Positions 36,925-45,302 of a stretch of 64,000 bases of DNA are shown in pieces. A program made the translations under genes and the position numbers. Position 1 is the first letter of the stretch. Every line of letters starts with the position of its first letter. Source of the DNA: Bog-950 sp964631835 (lineage in GTDB: Bacteria > Bacteroidota > Bacteroidia > Chitinophagales > LD1); NCBI GenBank assembly GCA_964631835.1, contig CAZWAD010000021.1:1-64000 (forward strand). Direction: 5' to 3'. The notes beneath the pieces are model-generated. The model was not told where the DNA came from, made no database searches, and saw nothing but the letters and a program-made list of their open reading frames with translations.

Positions 36925-38391
36925 ATGGGCGTCATCCAGCGGCAGGGCATTAAAAATACCGTCAGTTCTTATATAGGAATCCTGCTTGGCTTCGTTTCGC
37001 TGATTATTATTCAGCCGCAATTTCTGAAACCTGAAGAAATAGGGCTGGCGCGGGTGCTCTTTGCTTTCAGCACTATCATCAGCACCATCATTCCGCTGGG
37101 AATTACCAACGTTACCATCAAATATTTTCCTGCATTCAAAAACAACGAAAAAGGGCACCACGGGTTTCTCGGTCTTATTCTTGTGGTATTTGTCATCGGG
37201 TTTATTGTTTCGGCTGTGGGGCTGGTAGTGTTCCGCGAGTTTATTATTGCCCAGTACCGCAGGCAGTCGCCATTGGTGATTTACTATTACAACTTCATTT
37301 TTCCTTTCAGCTTTTTCCTCGGGCTGGTGAGTGTGCTCACCAATTACCTGATTGCGCTTTATAAGTCAACGGTGCCATCGTACCTGAGCGATGTGGGTGT
37401 GCGGCTGGCTTATATCGCCATTATTTTTATTTACTTTTTCAAGTACATTACGCTGCAGCAGTTTATCGGTGCGTATGTTGCTATTTATGCTTTGCAGTCG
37501 CTGGCGCTGGTTATTTATCTTACCCGCCACGACCGCCCCGCACTGCTTATTGACTGGCAATTTCTGAAACAGCAGGACTACCGCCAAATGTTTGGCTTCG
37601 GGCTTCTCCTTTCCACAACCGCCATGGCAGCAATAGGTCTGAAAATGCTCGATGTTATTTTTCTTGCCAAATTCAAGGCGCTGAATTTTGCCGGTATTTA
37701 TACCATTGCCGCATTTATTCCCACCATTATAGAAGCTCCGCTCAATGCGCTTGACCGGATTGTGACCGGTGCGGTGGCTCACCAACATGCCAGCGGCAAC
37801 CGCGATGAGCTGCGCAGGGTTTACTATCAGTCGGTAAAATATCTTTCAGTAATTGGCGGGCTTTTGTTTGTGGGGGTATCCATAAACATCGAGTTTCTGT
37901 TGAATTTAATCGGCAAGGACTATCCGGCAGGGCTCGGGGTGGTTTACATTATTTCGCTGGGTTCGCTGGTAACCATGTTTGGCGGCAGCAGCAACGCCCT
38001 GCTTATTTATACCTCCAAAGCATGGCAGGGCGCATTGATGCTCATTGCATTGGTAGCTGTTACCATCGGGCTGAACATGCTGCTTATACCGGTGCTGGGT
38101 ATGAATGGCGCGGCATGGAGCACCGCCATTTCGGTTACTTTGTTTACAGCCGGCAAGCTGTTGCTCAATTACAGTCGGCTGGGTTTTCAACCCTATAACT
38201 TCAACACGCTCAAAGTGGTGCTCATTATTTTGCTGTGCCTCGGCATTAATTGGTTGCTTCCGGTAGCGGAGAGCAATGTGCTCAACATCATCATACGCAG
38301 TGTGGTCATTGGCGGAGTTTATCTGCTGCTCGTTTATCTTTTAAAGTTAGTACAAGAGTTTCACCAATACCTTCCCTGGGAGAAAAGATAA
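36925..38391 (+). CDS. Polysaccharide flippase (Wzx/MATE-like)
   Basis: 488 residues from the ATG at 36925; an earlier in-frame start overlaps the divergent gene. Fourteen or so membrane helices starting TVSSYIGILLGFVSLIIIQP, matching the oligosaccharide flippase family (MVF/PST clan) that moves undecaprenyl-linked oligosaccharide across the inner membrane. The context (two GT4 genes, methyltransferases, asnB) supports this. It uses more GC-rich third positions than the neighbouring GT4 genes, which may point to a different history. Confidence 0.88.
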   Translation: MGVIQRQGIKNTVSSYIGILLGFVSLIIIQPQFLKPEEIGLARVLFAFSTIISTIIPLGITNVTIKYFPAFKNNEKGHHGFLGLILVVFVIGFIVSAVGLVVFREFIIAQYRRQSPLVIYYYNFIFPFSFFLGLVSVLTNYLIALYKSTVPSYLSDVGVRLAYIAIIFIYFFKYITLQQFIGAYVAIYALQSLALVIYLTRHDRPALLIDWQFLKQQDYRQMFGFGLLLSTTAMAAIGLKMLDVIFLAKFKALNFAGIYTIAAFIPTIIEAPLNALDRIVTGAVAHQHASGNRDELRRVYYQSVKYLSVIGGLLFVGVSINIEFLLNLIGKDYPAGLGVVYIISLGSLVTMFGGSSNALLIYTSKAWQGALMLIALVAVTIGLNMLLIPVLGMNGAAWSTAISVTLFTAGKLLLNYSRLGFQPYNFNTLKVVLIILLCLGINWLLPVAESNVLNIIIRSVVIGGVYLLLVYLLKLVQEFHQYLPWEKR

Positions 38392-38435
38392 GCCACCGCA
38401 ACTTTTAGTACGGCTTCAGTTTTTGCTCTGCTCTT

Positions 38436-38660
38436 TTAGTTCTGTTTTGGGGGAACTATACGCAGCTTACCGTTGAAACCGTTGGCAAGCTTGAGCAATT
38501 TAGGCAGTTTTGGAGTTTTAACTCCTTTTTCAATATTGCAAATATCTGAGCGGTCAACGCCCGATGCAGCTTCCAGGTCGCCTAACGACATATGGAAGCT
38601 TTCCCTTAATTCTTTAAGGTGGAGGCAAAACTCGCTGTGTAGAACCTGTTCTTTTTTCAT
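38436..38660 (-). CDS. Small Xre-family HTH regulator
   Basis: 74 residues. A single helix-turn-helix of the Cro/C1 type: LKELRESFHMSLGDLEAASGVDRSDICNIEKGVKTPKLPKLLKLANGF. No effector domain. It is convergent with the flippase and divergent from the minisatellite ORF. A 16-bp perfect palindrome lies 37-72 bp upstream of its start, a possible operator. A solitary antitoxin is an alternative, but no toxin gene is visible next to it. Confidence 0.8.
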   Translation of the reverse strand: MKKEQVLHSEFCLHLKELRESFHMSLGDLEAASGVDRSDICNIEKGVKTPKLPKLLKLANGFNGKLRIVPPKQN

Positions 38661-38696
38661 GACTAAGAATTTTCAGCCAAGTTCATGAATGTTAAA

Positions 38697-38732
38697 ATCC
38701 GTACTGTTGGCGTTCCCGCCAACAGTACGGAT
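38697..38732. other. Perfect 16-bp inverted repeat
   Basis: Arm ATCCGTACTGTTGGCG (38697-38712) and its exact complement (38717-38732) with a TTCC loop. No T-run follows on either strand, so it is not a typical terminator. It lies between the divergent xre gene and the minisatellite ORF and could be an operator, a transcript hairpin or a mobile-repeat relic. Confidence 0.8.
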
Positions 38733-38777
38733 TACATCTGCCTTCATTTTTGCAGCGTAATCAATACCAAACCCAAC

Positions 38778-39092
38778 ATGCAATCAACCCGCTTCAGTTC
38801 TACCGGTACACAAATGAGCAGAGGCTCTGCTGAACTCCCGAGGGCTTCTGCAACACGTAACAAACCACAACCGGAACTCCCGAGGGCTTCTGCAACGTGT
38901 AACAAACCTCAACCGGAACTCCCGAGGGCTTCTGCAACGCGTAACAAACCTCAACCGGAACTCCCGAGGGCTTCTGCAACGCGTAACAAACCCCAACCGG
39001 AACTTCCGAGGGCTTCTGCAACACGTAACAACCCCCAACCGGAACAGCGGAGGGCTTCTGTAACAGGTAACAAACCAATTTTTAAACTATAA
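38778..39092 (+). CDS. Putative repeat peptide (14-residue repeats)
   Basis: Open frame of 104 residues: MQSTRFSSTGTQMSRGSA, then about six copies of the unit ELPRASATRNKPQP, ending NKPIFKL. Among units the base changes are mostly silent in this frame (ACA/ACG, CCA/CCT/CCC, CTC/CTT) with two replacements (R to C, K to N), which supports translation. It has no signal peptide and is very basic. It ends 13 bp before the next gene, so it may instead be a leader. Function unknown; a non-coding array is the alternative. Confidence 0.4.
   Translation: MQSTRFSSTGTQMSRGSAELPRASATRNKPQPELPRASATCNKPQPELPRASATRNKPQPELPRASATRNKPQPELPRASATRNNPQPEQRRASVTGNKPIFKL
38839..39090. repeat. 42-bp minisatellite
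   Basis: Units start at 38839, 38881, 38923, 38965, 39007 and 39049, each 42 bp, four of them nearly identical. Each contains CGAGGGCTTCTGCAAC, CGTAACAAACC and CAACCGGAAC. The last unit decays after about 25 bp. A more degenerate unit precedes the first. No variable spacers, so it is not a CRISPR. Confidence 0.92.
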
Positions 39093-39105
39093 AACCCAAT
39101 TTACC

Positions 39106-40308
39106 ATGCCAAAACGTAAACTACCCCGTACCGATGAAGAGCGCGACACCGCACTTCGCACAGCCAAGAACCGCAAAGATGCAGTTCCGCCTCCGCTCAT
39201 TATTCCTTATACCGGAGCTACCATCACGCGGCTCGACACTTTTCAGCCCGCATACCGCACCAAGTACCTGGCGGTAGCTTCAGCCAAGAACGCCCAAACC
39301 GCGCTAACGGAACAAGTGTTAGAAGCCAAGCAGCAAGCCACTTATTATATTCTTGATTTTATAGATGCGCTCAACCGCGCCATACGCAGAAAACAGTTTT
39401 TGCCTTCGGTTCGCGCCTTGTATAATATTGATGTGAATGACGACCGCGCACCTGAAATAGATAATGAAGCCGATGTAACCACCTGGGGCGAAAACATTGA
39501 TGCCGGTGAAACCACCCGCATTGCTGCCGGTGGAGCGCCCATTACTTTTCCATCGCTGGCGCAGGTAAATACCGCAGTAGGCAATTTCAATACGCTGAAC
39601 GCCCAGCAAAGCAACGCGAAAGAAGCCTATGACATAGCCCAGGAAGCACTGGCTGCCGATAACCCCGAAGCCGATAAACTAATTCTGAAGCTGTGGAACG
39701 AAACCGAAACTGCTTTTGACGAAGGCAACAAGAGCAGTATGAGGCGCAAAGCCCGCGAATGGGGGGTGGTTTATACCATTGCTTCGGGCGAAGTGCTCAG
39801 CCCCGAAGAGTTTTCGATTACCGGTAAAATATCCCTGTCGGTTCCGGGCGCACCAGTACCGGTTGCCGATGCGGTGATTACTGTGCTGGAAACAGGCGAG
39901 TCGGTACTCAGCCAAAGCAATGGCAACTACTTTATTACCGTGCTGCCTGCCGGAACCTACACACTGGTAGTGGATAAGGTGGGGTACACCTCTCAAACCA
40001 TCAATAATGTAGCAGTTGTTGAAGGAGAGATAACTACGGTTAACGTTCAATTAGTAACAGCCGCCAGCAACGGAAGCATAGTAGGCACGGTTACCCTGGG
40101 CGGCAATCCGGCATCGGCTACGGTAAGCATTGACGGCACCACATTCAGCACCAACACCGCCTTTACGGGCGTTTATACCATCGAAAATATACCGGCAGGA
40201 AACATAACGGTGCGCGCAACCATTATTGCCGACCCGGTAAATTTTCAAACACAAAATGTAACCGTGGTTGCCGGTGTGGCCACCGAAGTAAATTTCAGCT
40301 TCCCGTAA
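39106..40308 (+). CDS. Helical hypothetical protein with CarboxypepD_reg-like domains
   Basis: 400 residues, no signal peptide. Residues ~1-230 are mostly helical with many A, Q, N and E residues and include SMRRKAREWGVVY (~206-218), a phrase I associate with other uncharacterised Bacteroidota proteins. Residues ~237-315 (ITGKISLSVPGAPVPVADAVITV, then PAGTYTLVVDKVGY) and ~325-400 (GSIVGTVTLGGNPASATVSI) are two carboxypeptidase-regulatory-like beta-sandwich domains. These normally occur in exported proteins, so their place on a protein without a signal is odd. It follows the minisatellite ORF and is closed by a terminator. Confidence 0.75.
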   Translation: MPKRKLPRTDEERDTALRTAKNRKDAVPPPLIIPYTGATITRLDTFQPAYRTKYLAVASAKNAQTALTEQVLEAKQQATYYILDFIDALNRAIRRKQFLPSVRALYNIDVNDDRAPEIDNEADVTTWGENIDAGETTRIAAGGAPITFPSLAQVNTAVGNFNTLNAQQSNAKEAYDIAQEALAADNPEADKLILKLWNETETAFDEGNKSSMRRKAREWGVVYTIASGEVLSPEEFSITGKISLSVPGAPVPVADAVITVLETGESVLSQSNGNYFITVLPAGTYTLVVDKVGYTSQTINNVAVVEGEITTVNVQLVTAASNGSIVGTVTLGGNPASATVSIDGTTFSTNTAFTGVYTIENIPAGNITVRATIIADPVNFQTQNVTVVAGVATEVNFSFP

Positions 40309-40371
40309 CCCTGTCATCCTCCGGAGTAGGTGTCCCGCTGCTCAGAGCGGAACCGAGAAGGTAAATAAAGG

Positions 40372-40394
40372 AAAAGCCCCAAACGGGGCTTTTT
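40372..40394 (+). terminator. Rho-independent terminator
   Basis: AAAAGCCCC (40372-40380) pairs with GGGGCTTTT (40385-40393) around AAAC, with T residues after it. It ends the gene at 39106. Confidence 0.85.
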
Positions 40395-40430
40395 GCTTTA
40401 ACCGAACTATAGGTTTTCAAATAAAAAAAC

Positions 40431-40460
40431 TTGGTTATTTAAAATGAATAGTTACTTTTA
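40431..40460 (+). promoter_or_regulatory. Putative promoter of T9SS gene
   Basis: TTG at 40431-40433, 19 bp, then TACTTTTA at 40453-40460, close to the Bacteroidota TTG-N19-TAnnTTTG consensus; 20 bp before the ATG. Confidence 0.5.
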
Positions 40461-40480
40461 GTCAAACAAAAACACACATT

Positions 40481-42517
40481 ATGAAAAAAAATCTACAAGC
40501 TTTTGGTTTTTTCCTACTGTTGTCAGTAAGCGCATTAGCGCAAACACCCATAGCGTCCTACCCGCTTGATGGTAATGCTGTTGACGGCTCCGGCAATGGA
40601 TTTAACGGGACCATTAATGGTAATCCAGTTGCTACATCAAACAGATTCAGCCAGACAAGTAGTGCTATGAATTTCGATGGTAATGGAGATTATGTCTTGC
40701 TTCCGCTTTCGGCTGATTTTCCAAGCAGAACAGTAATAGCGTGGGTTAACCCGGCAGTAATAGGCACCGGTGATGGTATTAATGTGATTTATGCCTGCGA
40801 CTATGCAGCTATTCAAAACGGAGTTACCGTTTTGGCAACCATTGATGACAATATACAAGGTCCGATTTTCAAGATACAAGCTGACCAGATTTTCTATGAG
40901 ACACCCGCTTTGACCAATCGCTGGTATCAGTTAGCGGTTACCCGTACCCCGTCTGAGGTAAAAATTTATATGGATGGCGCTCTCGTCCATTCCGGCACTA
41001 ATCCGAATGGTTTGCACTCTGGGAATGGTATTTCGCAAGCGGTAATTGGCGATAGCCGTAATTTTGATGAGGGGTTTATCGGCAAAATTGATGATGTACT
41101 CATTTACAACACCGCTCTTTCCGATAGCGCTATTCTTTTGAACTACCAGGCCTGGCGCGATTCTATTGTTGAAATTACCGGCAAGGTGTATTTCGACAAC
41201 AACCAGAATAATGTTTTTGATTCTACTGATCAGCCCATCCGCAACGTTACTGTAAACATAGGCAACAGCGTTACAGCCATTACCAATGCCAATGGCGATT
41301 ACACGGCTGTTACGCTTTCCGGAAACTATACCATTACTCCGGTTCTGCCTAATAATATTTCAGCTTTCCCCGTAAGCCCTGATAGCATTGTTCTTGCTGC
41401 CGACACCCTCGGGCGAACCTATTCGGGCAACGATTTTGGCGTTCAGGCGCCCGCCAATTATTGCGATGGCAGTCTGGCTGTGGTTGCGGTGAACTTCCCG
41501 CCCCGCCCCGGATTTACCAACCGGATAAATGTGCGCTATGTAAACGATGTTTCGGTAACGCCAATCAACCAAACCATAGAGTTTCATTATCCCTCGCAGC
41601 AGAGCTATGTTTCAGCAACACCGGCACCTACTGCCGTAGATACCAATCAGCGCACCATTAGCTGGGATATTAACGCACTCCCCAGCGGAACGCTGTGGCA
41701 GGCTATGGTAACTCTTTATACTCCGCCAACGGTGGCCATGAGTTCGATATTAAGCATGACAGCGGTGGTTACCACATCTACCTGTGCGACACTTGACCTC
41801 CCTCTTGAAGATAATGCCCAGGTGATAGTGGTCGGCTCTTTCGACCCGAACGACAAGGCGGTATCACCGGTAGGCGAAGCACCGGGCGGAAGAATTGTGC
41901 CGTCAACACCTCAGTTGGATTACACCATCCGCTTTCAGAACACCGGAACTTTTCTGGCTGAAAACGTAAACATTGTTGACACCATTTCCCCGCATTTGAA
42001 TATTTCCACACTGAAGGTGACAGCCGCCTCCCACAATTACCAGGTGTTGCTGGACGGGCGCACAGTTACCTTCCGCTTCCTGAATATTATGCTGCCCGAC
42101 AGTAACAGCAACGAACCGCTGAGCCATGGCTTTGTTAAATATACCATAGAGCCTGCCGCCAGTTTTGTTCAGGGCACGGTTATACAAAACTTTGCCGACA
42201 TCTATTTCGATTTCAACACACCGGTGCGCACCAACACGGTGCAGAACATGGCTGACATCACCATTGGAATTGTAAAGGCAGAGAGCAGCAATCTTACTTT
42301 TGATATTTTCCCCAACCCGCTTTCCACCGGCAGCTGGCAGTTGGTTGCTGATGAAACGGCTGTGGGAAAAGAAATCAGGATGTTTGACGCCACGGGAAGA
42401 CAAGTTTATACTTCACGCATAACTAACCAGAGGACAGAAATAGACGGAACCTGGTTGCAACAGGGAGTTTACTTAGTCAGGATAGAGGGTTCGGTGGTTA
42501 GGGTGGTTAAGTTGTAA
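40481..42517 (+). CDS. T9SS-secreted LamG protein with FDPNDK repeat domain
   Basis: 678 residues with signal peptide MKKNLQAFGFFLLLSVSALA. LamG/concanavalin-like lectin domain at ~23-245 (IASYPLDGNAVDGSGNGFNG, KIDDVLIYNTALSD), a SdrD/CarboxypepD-like beta domain at ~250-320 (GKVYFDNNQNNVFDS), then a long conserved-repeat domain with the FDPNDKAVSP motif (~458) and LDYTIRFQNTGT, and a type A sorting domain over the last ~75 residues (IFPNPLSTGSWQL, MFDATGRQVYTS, QGVYLVRIEG). Predicted surface-exposed carbohydrate-binding or adhesive protein exported by the T9SS. It has its own promoter-like sequence and terminator. Confidence 0.9.
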   Translation: MKKNLQAFGFFLLLSVSALAQTPIASYPLDGNAVDGSGNGFNGTINGNPVATSNRFSQTSSAMNFDGNGDYVLLPLSADFPSRTVIAWVNPAVIGTGDGINVIYACDYAAIQNGVTVLATIDDNIQGPIFKIQADQIFYETPALTNRWYQLAVTRTPSEVKIYMDGALVHSGTNPNGLHSGNGISQAVIGDSRNFDEGFIGKIDDVLIYNTALSDSAILLNYQAWRDSIVEITGKVYFDNNQNNVFDSTDQPIRNVTVNIGNSVTAITNANGDYTAVTLSGNYTITPVLPNNISAFPVSPDSIVLAADTLGRTYSGNDFGVQAPANYCDGSLAVVAVNFPPRPGFTNRINVRYVNDVSVTPINQTIEFHYPSQQSYVSATPAPTAVDTNQRTISWDINALPSGTLWQAMVTLYTPPTVAMSSILSMTAVVTTSTCATLDLPLEDNAQVIVVGSFDPNDKAVSPVGEAPGGRIVPSTPQLDYTIRFQNTGTFLAENVNIVDTISPHLNISTLKVTAASHNYQVLLDGRTVTFRFLNIMLPDSNSNEPLSHGFVKYTIEPAASFVQGTVIQNFADIYFDFNTPVRTNTVQNMADITIGIVKAESSNLTFDIFPNPLSTGSWQLVADETAVGKEIRMFDATGRQVYTSRITNQRTEIDGTWLQQGVYLVRIEGSVVRVVKL

Positions 42518-42540
42518 TCTTATTCAATAACTCCATGAGA

Positions 42541-42570
42541 AAAAAGCTCCGCCCGTGCGGGGCTTTTTTT
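42541..42570 (+). terminator. Rho-independent terminator
   Basis: AAAAAGCTCCGC (42541-42552) pairs with GCGGGGCTTTTT (42557-42568) with one G-T wobble; T-run follows. Confidence 0.85.
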
Positions 42571-42596
42571 ATATTTACGATACACGCTTTACCTGC

Positions 42597-45266
42597 ATGA
42601 GAAAACTTTTACTTGCTATTCTACTTCTTGTTTGTTTCTCACAAAGCCGGGCGCAGCTTGCCTATACCAACCGGTGGTACTTCGGGCAAAATGCGGGGCT
42701 TGATTTCAGCGGAGGAGCACCTGTGGCTATTACCGGCAACACGAGTGTAGATGAAGGCACTGCCACCATTTGCGATGCCACCGGCAATGTGGTTTTTTAT
42801 ACAGACGGAACAAAAATCTGGAACCGGAATAGCCAAATCATGCCTAACGGTAATGGTATTATGGGCGGTTCCGGTTCATCGCAACAGTCGCCCTTGATTA
42901 TCAAAAGCCTGAGTTCGCCCACGCAGTATTATGTGTTTACCATTGGCGACCATATTGCTCACATCAACCAGTTCAGGTACTCGGTGGTTGACATGTGTTT
43001 GGACGGAGGTTTGGGTGATGTGGTAACTGCACAGAAAAACATTTTAATCGGAACCGGTTACACCGAATGCTTAGTGGCTGTCCGCAAACCCAACAATACC
43101 GACCTGTGGCTCATTACCACCAAAATGAATTCCAACACCTGGAATGTTTTCACCTTCAATGCCTCAGGGCTGAATATGACACCGCTGGTAAGCAATGTGG
43201 GTCCGCAGTGCGGTAATGAGATTGGCTGGCTGCGGATTAACCATGCAGGAAACAAACTGGCACACTGCACCACTTTCAATCCCTGCCGTGCACTCATCCT
43301 TTTTGATTTTGACCGGGCCACCGGAATTATCTCCAATCCGGTAACTCTGAATGCGGCTAACGATTTTTACGGGGCTGAGTTTTCTCCGAATGACAGCATT
43401 CTGTATGTCACCGATGTGTGGTACGACAATTTTATTTTCCAGTATAACGTTTATACCGGTGCGATGGATACGGTGGACTATCAGCCTACTTCATTTGCCG
43501 GGTACTATCAGTATGGGGCTTTGCAGCTTGGCCCGGATGGAAAAATATATGTGGCGAATTTCGATTCCACATTTGTTTCCTGCATCAACAATCCCAATGT
43601 GTGGGGGGCAGGATGCGGCTTTGTGAAACATGCAGTTAATCTTTTGCCAGGTACACGCTCGAAGTTCGGATTGAACATTGCGTATCAGAATTATGTTATT
43701 GACCCCGATTCGGTGACTGATAATTTTTCTATTACTCTTTCGTGTAATCTGGCTTCGTTCTCAGCTCAACTTACCAGCACATACGATTCCATAAAATGGA
43801 ATTTCGATGAACCTTCTTCCGGAAATAACAACACGGCAAGCGGAAATTCAGTTTCTCATGCTTATGCTTCTCTCGGCACCTATAATGTGGCGATGTATTT
43901 GTTCTCATCATGCAAAACGGATACGATTATCAGACCGGTGAACATCAGCAGTTTGGCTGGAATAACTCCCATTCAGCTTGGAAGTGATACCAACTACTGC
44001 GGAAGTTTTTCTGTTACTCTTTCTGCCAGCGATGCCGGCACTATTTGGAGCACAGGAGCAACTGCCGCTCAAATCAATGTAAACACCGGGGGCACTTACT
44101 GGGCAAGCTTTACCAACAGTTGCGGAACGGTAAGTGATACTATAGTAATTAATCAAAGTAGTTTGCCAATAGTGGGTCTTGGAAATGACACCACACTTTG
44201 CAACGGGCAATCGCTGATGCTCAACGCGGCAAATACAGGTTCCACTTACTTGTGGCAGGATAATTCTGTAACAGCTACCCTTCCTGTTTCGACAACAGGT
44301 GTGTACAGTGTGACAGTGACCAATTCTGCCGGATGCGCGAAGGCTGATACCATTTCCGTAAGCAGTTCCAATTTGTTTTTGGCGGTTTCTACCACCAACA
44401 CCAGTTGTGGTATGAGCAACGGGGCTGTATTGGTGAATGTGCTCACCGGCTCTGCTCCGTTCACCTTTGTGTGGAACAATGGGGGAACTAATGATACACT
44501 CAGCAATCTTACTTCCGGAATCTATTCGGTCACTGTTCATGATGCCACCGGTTGTTCCTCAACTGCGGGTGCGCTGGTAAATTCTTCCGGTGCAGGCAGT
44601 GTAACTGTTTCATCCGATAAAAGTGTGATGTGCTCGGGCGACAGCGCTCATATATGCGCCTCCGGCAGCTTCGCCAGCTACTTGTGGAACAACGGGCAAA
44701 CCGGTCAGTGTATTTACACTAAGCTGGCAGGAAATTATTATGTGACCGCCACCGATGCCGGAAACTGTACGGCATCTTCCACCGCGCTTCCGCTTGCGGT
44801 TTATCCGCTGCCACCGGTTTCCATCAGCGTAAATGGCGACACGCTCACCGGTTACAATGCTGTAACTTATCAATGGTATCTCGATGGCTCTCCGATAAGT
44901 GGAGCAACATCACCGGTATATATCGCCCAGCAATCGGGCGATTATACTTTACTGGTTACAGACAGCAATGGTTGCCGGGCTGTTTCAACAATCGTTGCCA
45001 TCGTTATCGGAGTGAATGATTTACAATTTGAGGAGGGTGTAAATATTTTCCCGAATCCAAATGAAAATGGTGAGTGGCAATTGGCAGTTGGCAAAGAGTG
45101 GCTGGGTGGTTTTGCAGAGGTGTTTGATGTGGCCGGAAGGGTGGTGTACAAATCTGCAATCCGAAATCTGCAATCCGAAATAACTTTGGACGTTTCGCGG
45201 GGAGTTTACCTGTTGCGGATATCCTCGGTACAAAAAATTTATACAGTTAAGCTGTTTAACCTTTAA
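42597..45266 (+). CDS. T9SS-secreted propeller/PKD/SprB-repeat protein
   Basis: 889 residues from the ATG at 42597, whose signal peptide is MRKLLLAILLLVCFSQSRAQ. Residues ~22-385 contain the WYFGQNAGLDFSGGAP start and repeated blade-like segments of a beta-propeller common in Bacteroidota. PKD domain at ~395-455 (WNFDEPSSGN, YASLGTYNVAM). Two Ig-like segments with LGSDTNYC and LGNDTTLC (~465-600). SprB-type repeat TNTSCGMSNGAVLVNV (~605-665). Sorting domain at the end (IFPNPNENGEWQL, VFDVAGRVVYKS, RGVYLLRIS). Likely a gliding- or adhesion-related surface protein. A 14-bp tandem duplication occurs in the sorting-domain coding region (45150-45181). Confidence 0.9.
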   Translation: MRKLLLAILLLVCFSQSRAQLAYTNRWYFGQNAGLDFSGGAPVAITGNTSVDEGTATICDATGNVVFYTDGTKIWNRNSQIMPNGNGIMGGSGSSQQSPLIIKSLSSPTQYYVFTIGDHIAHINQFRYSVVDMCLDGGLGDVVTAQKNILIGTGYTECLVAVRKPNNTDLWLITTKMNSNTWNVFTFNASGLNMTPLVSNVGPQCGNEIGWLRINHAGNKLAHCTTFNPCRALILFDFDRATGIISNPVTLNAANDFYGAEFSPNDSILYVTDVWYDNFIFQYNVYTGAMDTVDYQPTSFAGYYQYGALQLGPDGKIYVANFDSTFVSCINNPNVWGAGCGFVKHAVNLLPGTRSKFGLNIAYQNYVIDPDSVTDNFSITLSCNLASFSAQLTSTYDSIKWNFDEPSSGNNNTASGNSVSHAYASLGTYNVAMYLFSSCKTDTIIRPVNISSLAGITPIQLGSDTNYCGSFSVTLSASDAGTIWSTGATAAQINVNTGGTYWASFTNSCGTVSDTIVINQSSLPIVGLGNDTTLCNGQSLMLNAANTGSTYLWQDNSVTATLPVSTTGVYSVTVTNSAGCAKADTISVSSSNLFLAVSTTNTSCGMSNGAVLVNVLTGSAPFTFVWNNGGTNDTLSNLTSGIYSVTVHDATGCSSTAGALVNSSGAGSVTVSSDKSVMCSGDSAHICASGSFASYLWNNGQTGQCIYTKLAGNYYVTATDAGNCTASSTALPLAVYPLPPVSISVNGDTLTGYNAVTYQWYLDGSPISGATSPVYIAQQSGDYTLLVTDSNGCRAVSTIVAIVIGVNDLQFEEGVNIFPNPNENGEWQLAVGKEWLGGFAEVFDVAGRVVYKSAIRNLQSEITLDVSRGVYLLRISSVQKIYTVKLFNL
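45150..45181. repeat. 14-bp tandem duplication in sorting-domain coding region
   Basis: AAATCTGCAATCCG occurs twice in tandem and is followed by a third AAAT. 14 bp is not a multiple of three, so a copy-number change would shift the frame of the last ~30 codons. Confidence 0.85.
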
Positions 45267-45302
45267 AGGAAAGTAACTTTTATATTACCAAAACAAGCAG
45301 CC

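Noticed and set aside
38436..38660. Toxin-antitoxin module with the Xre regulator
   Set aside because: No small toxin gene (RelE, HipA or similar) lies next to it on either side.
38839..39090. CRISPR array
   Set aside because: The 42-bp units are directly adjacent with no unique spacers, and there are no cas genes.
41903..42403. Minus-strand 166-residue frame
   Set aside because: Shadow of the T9SS gene's coding strand; no homology-like motif or start signal.
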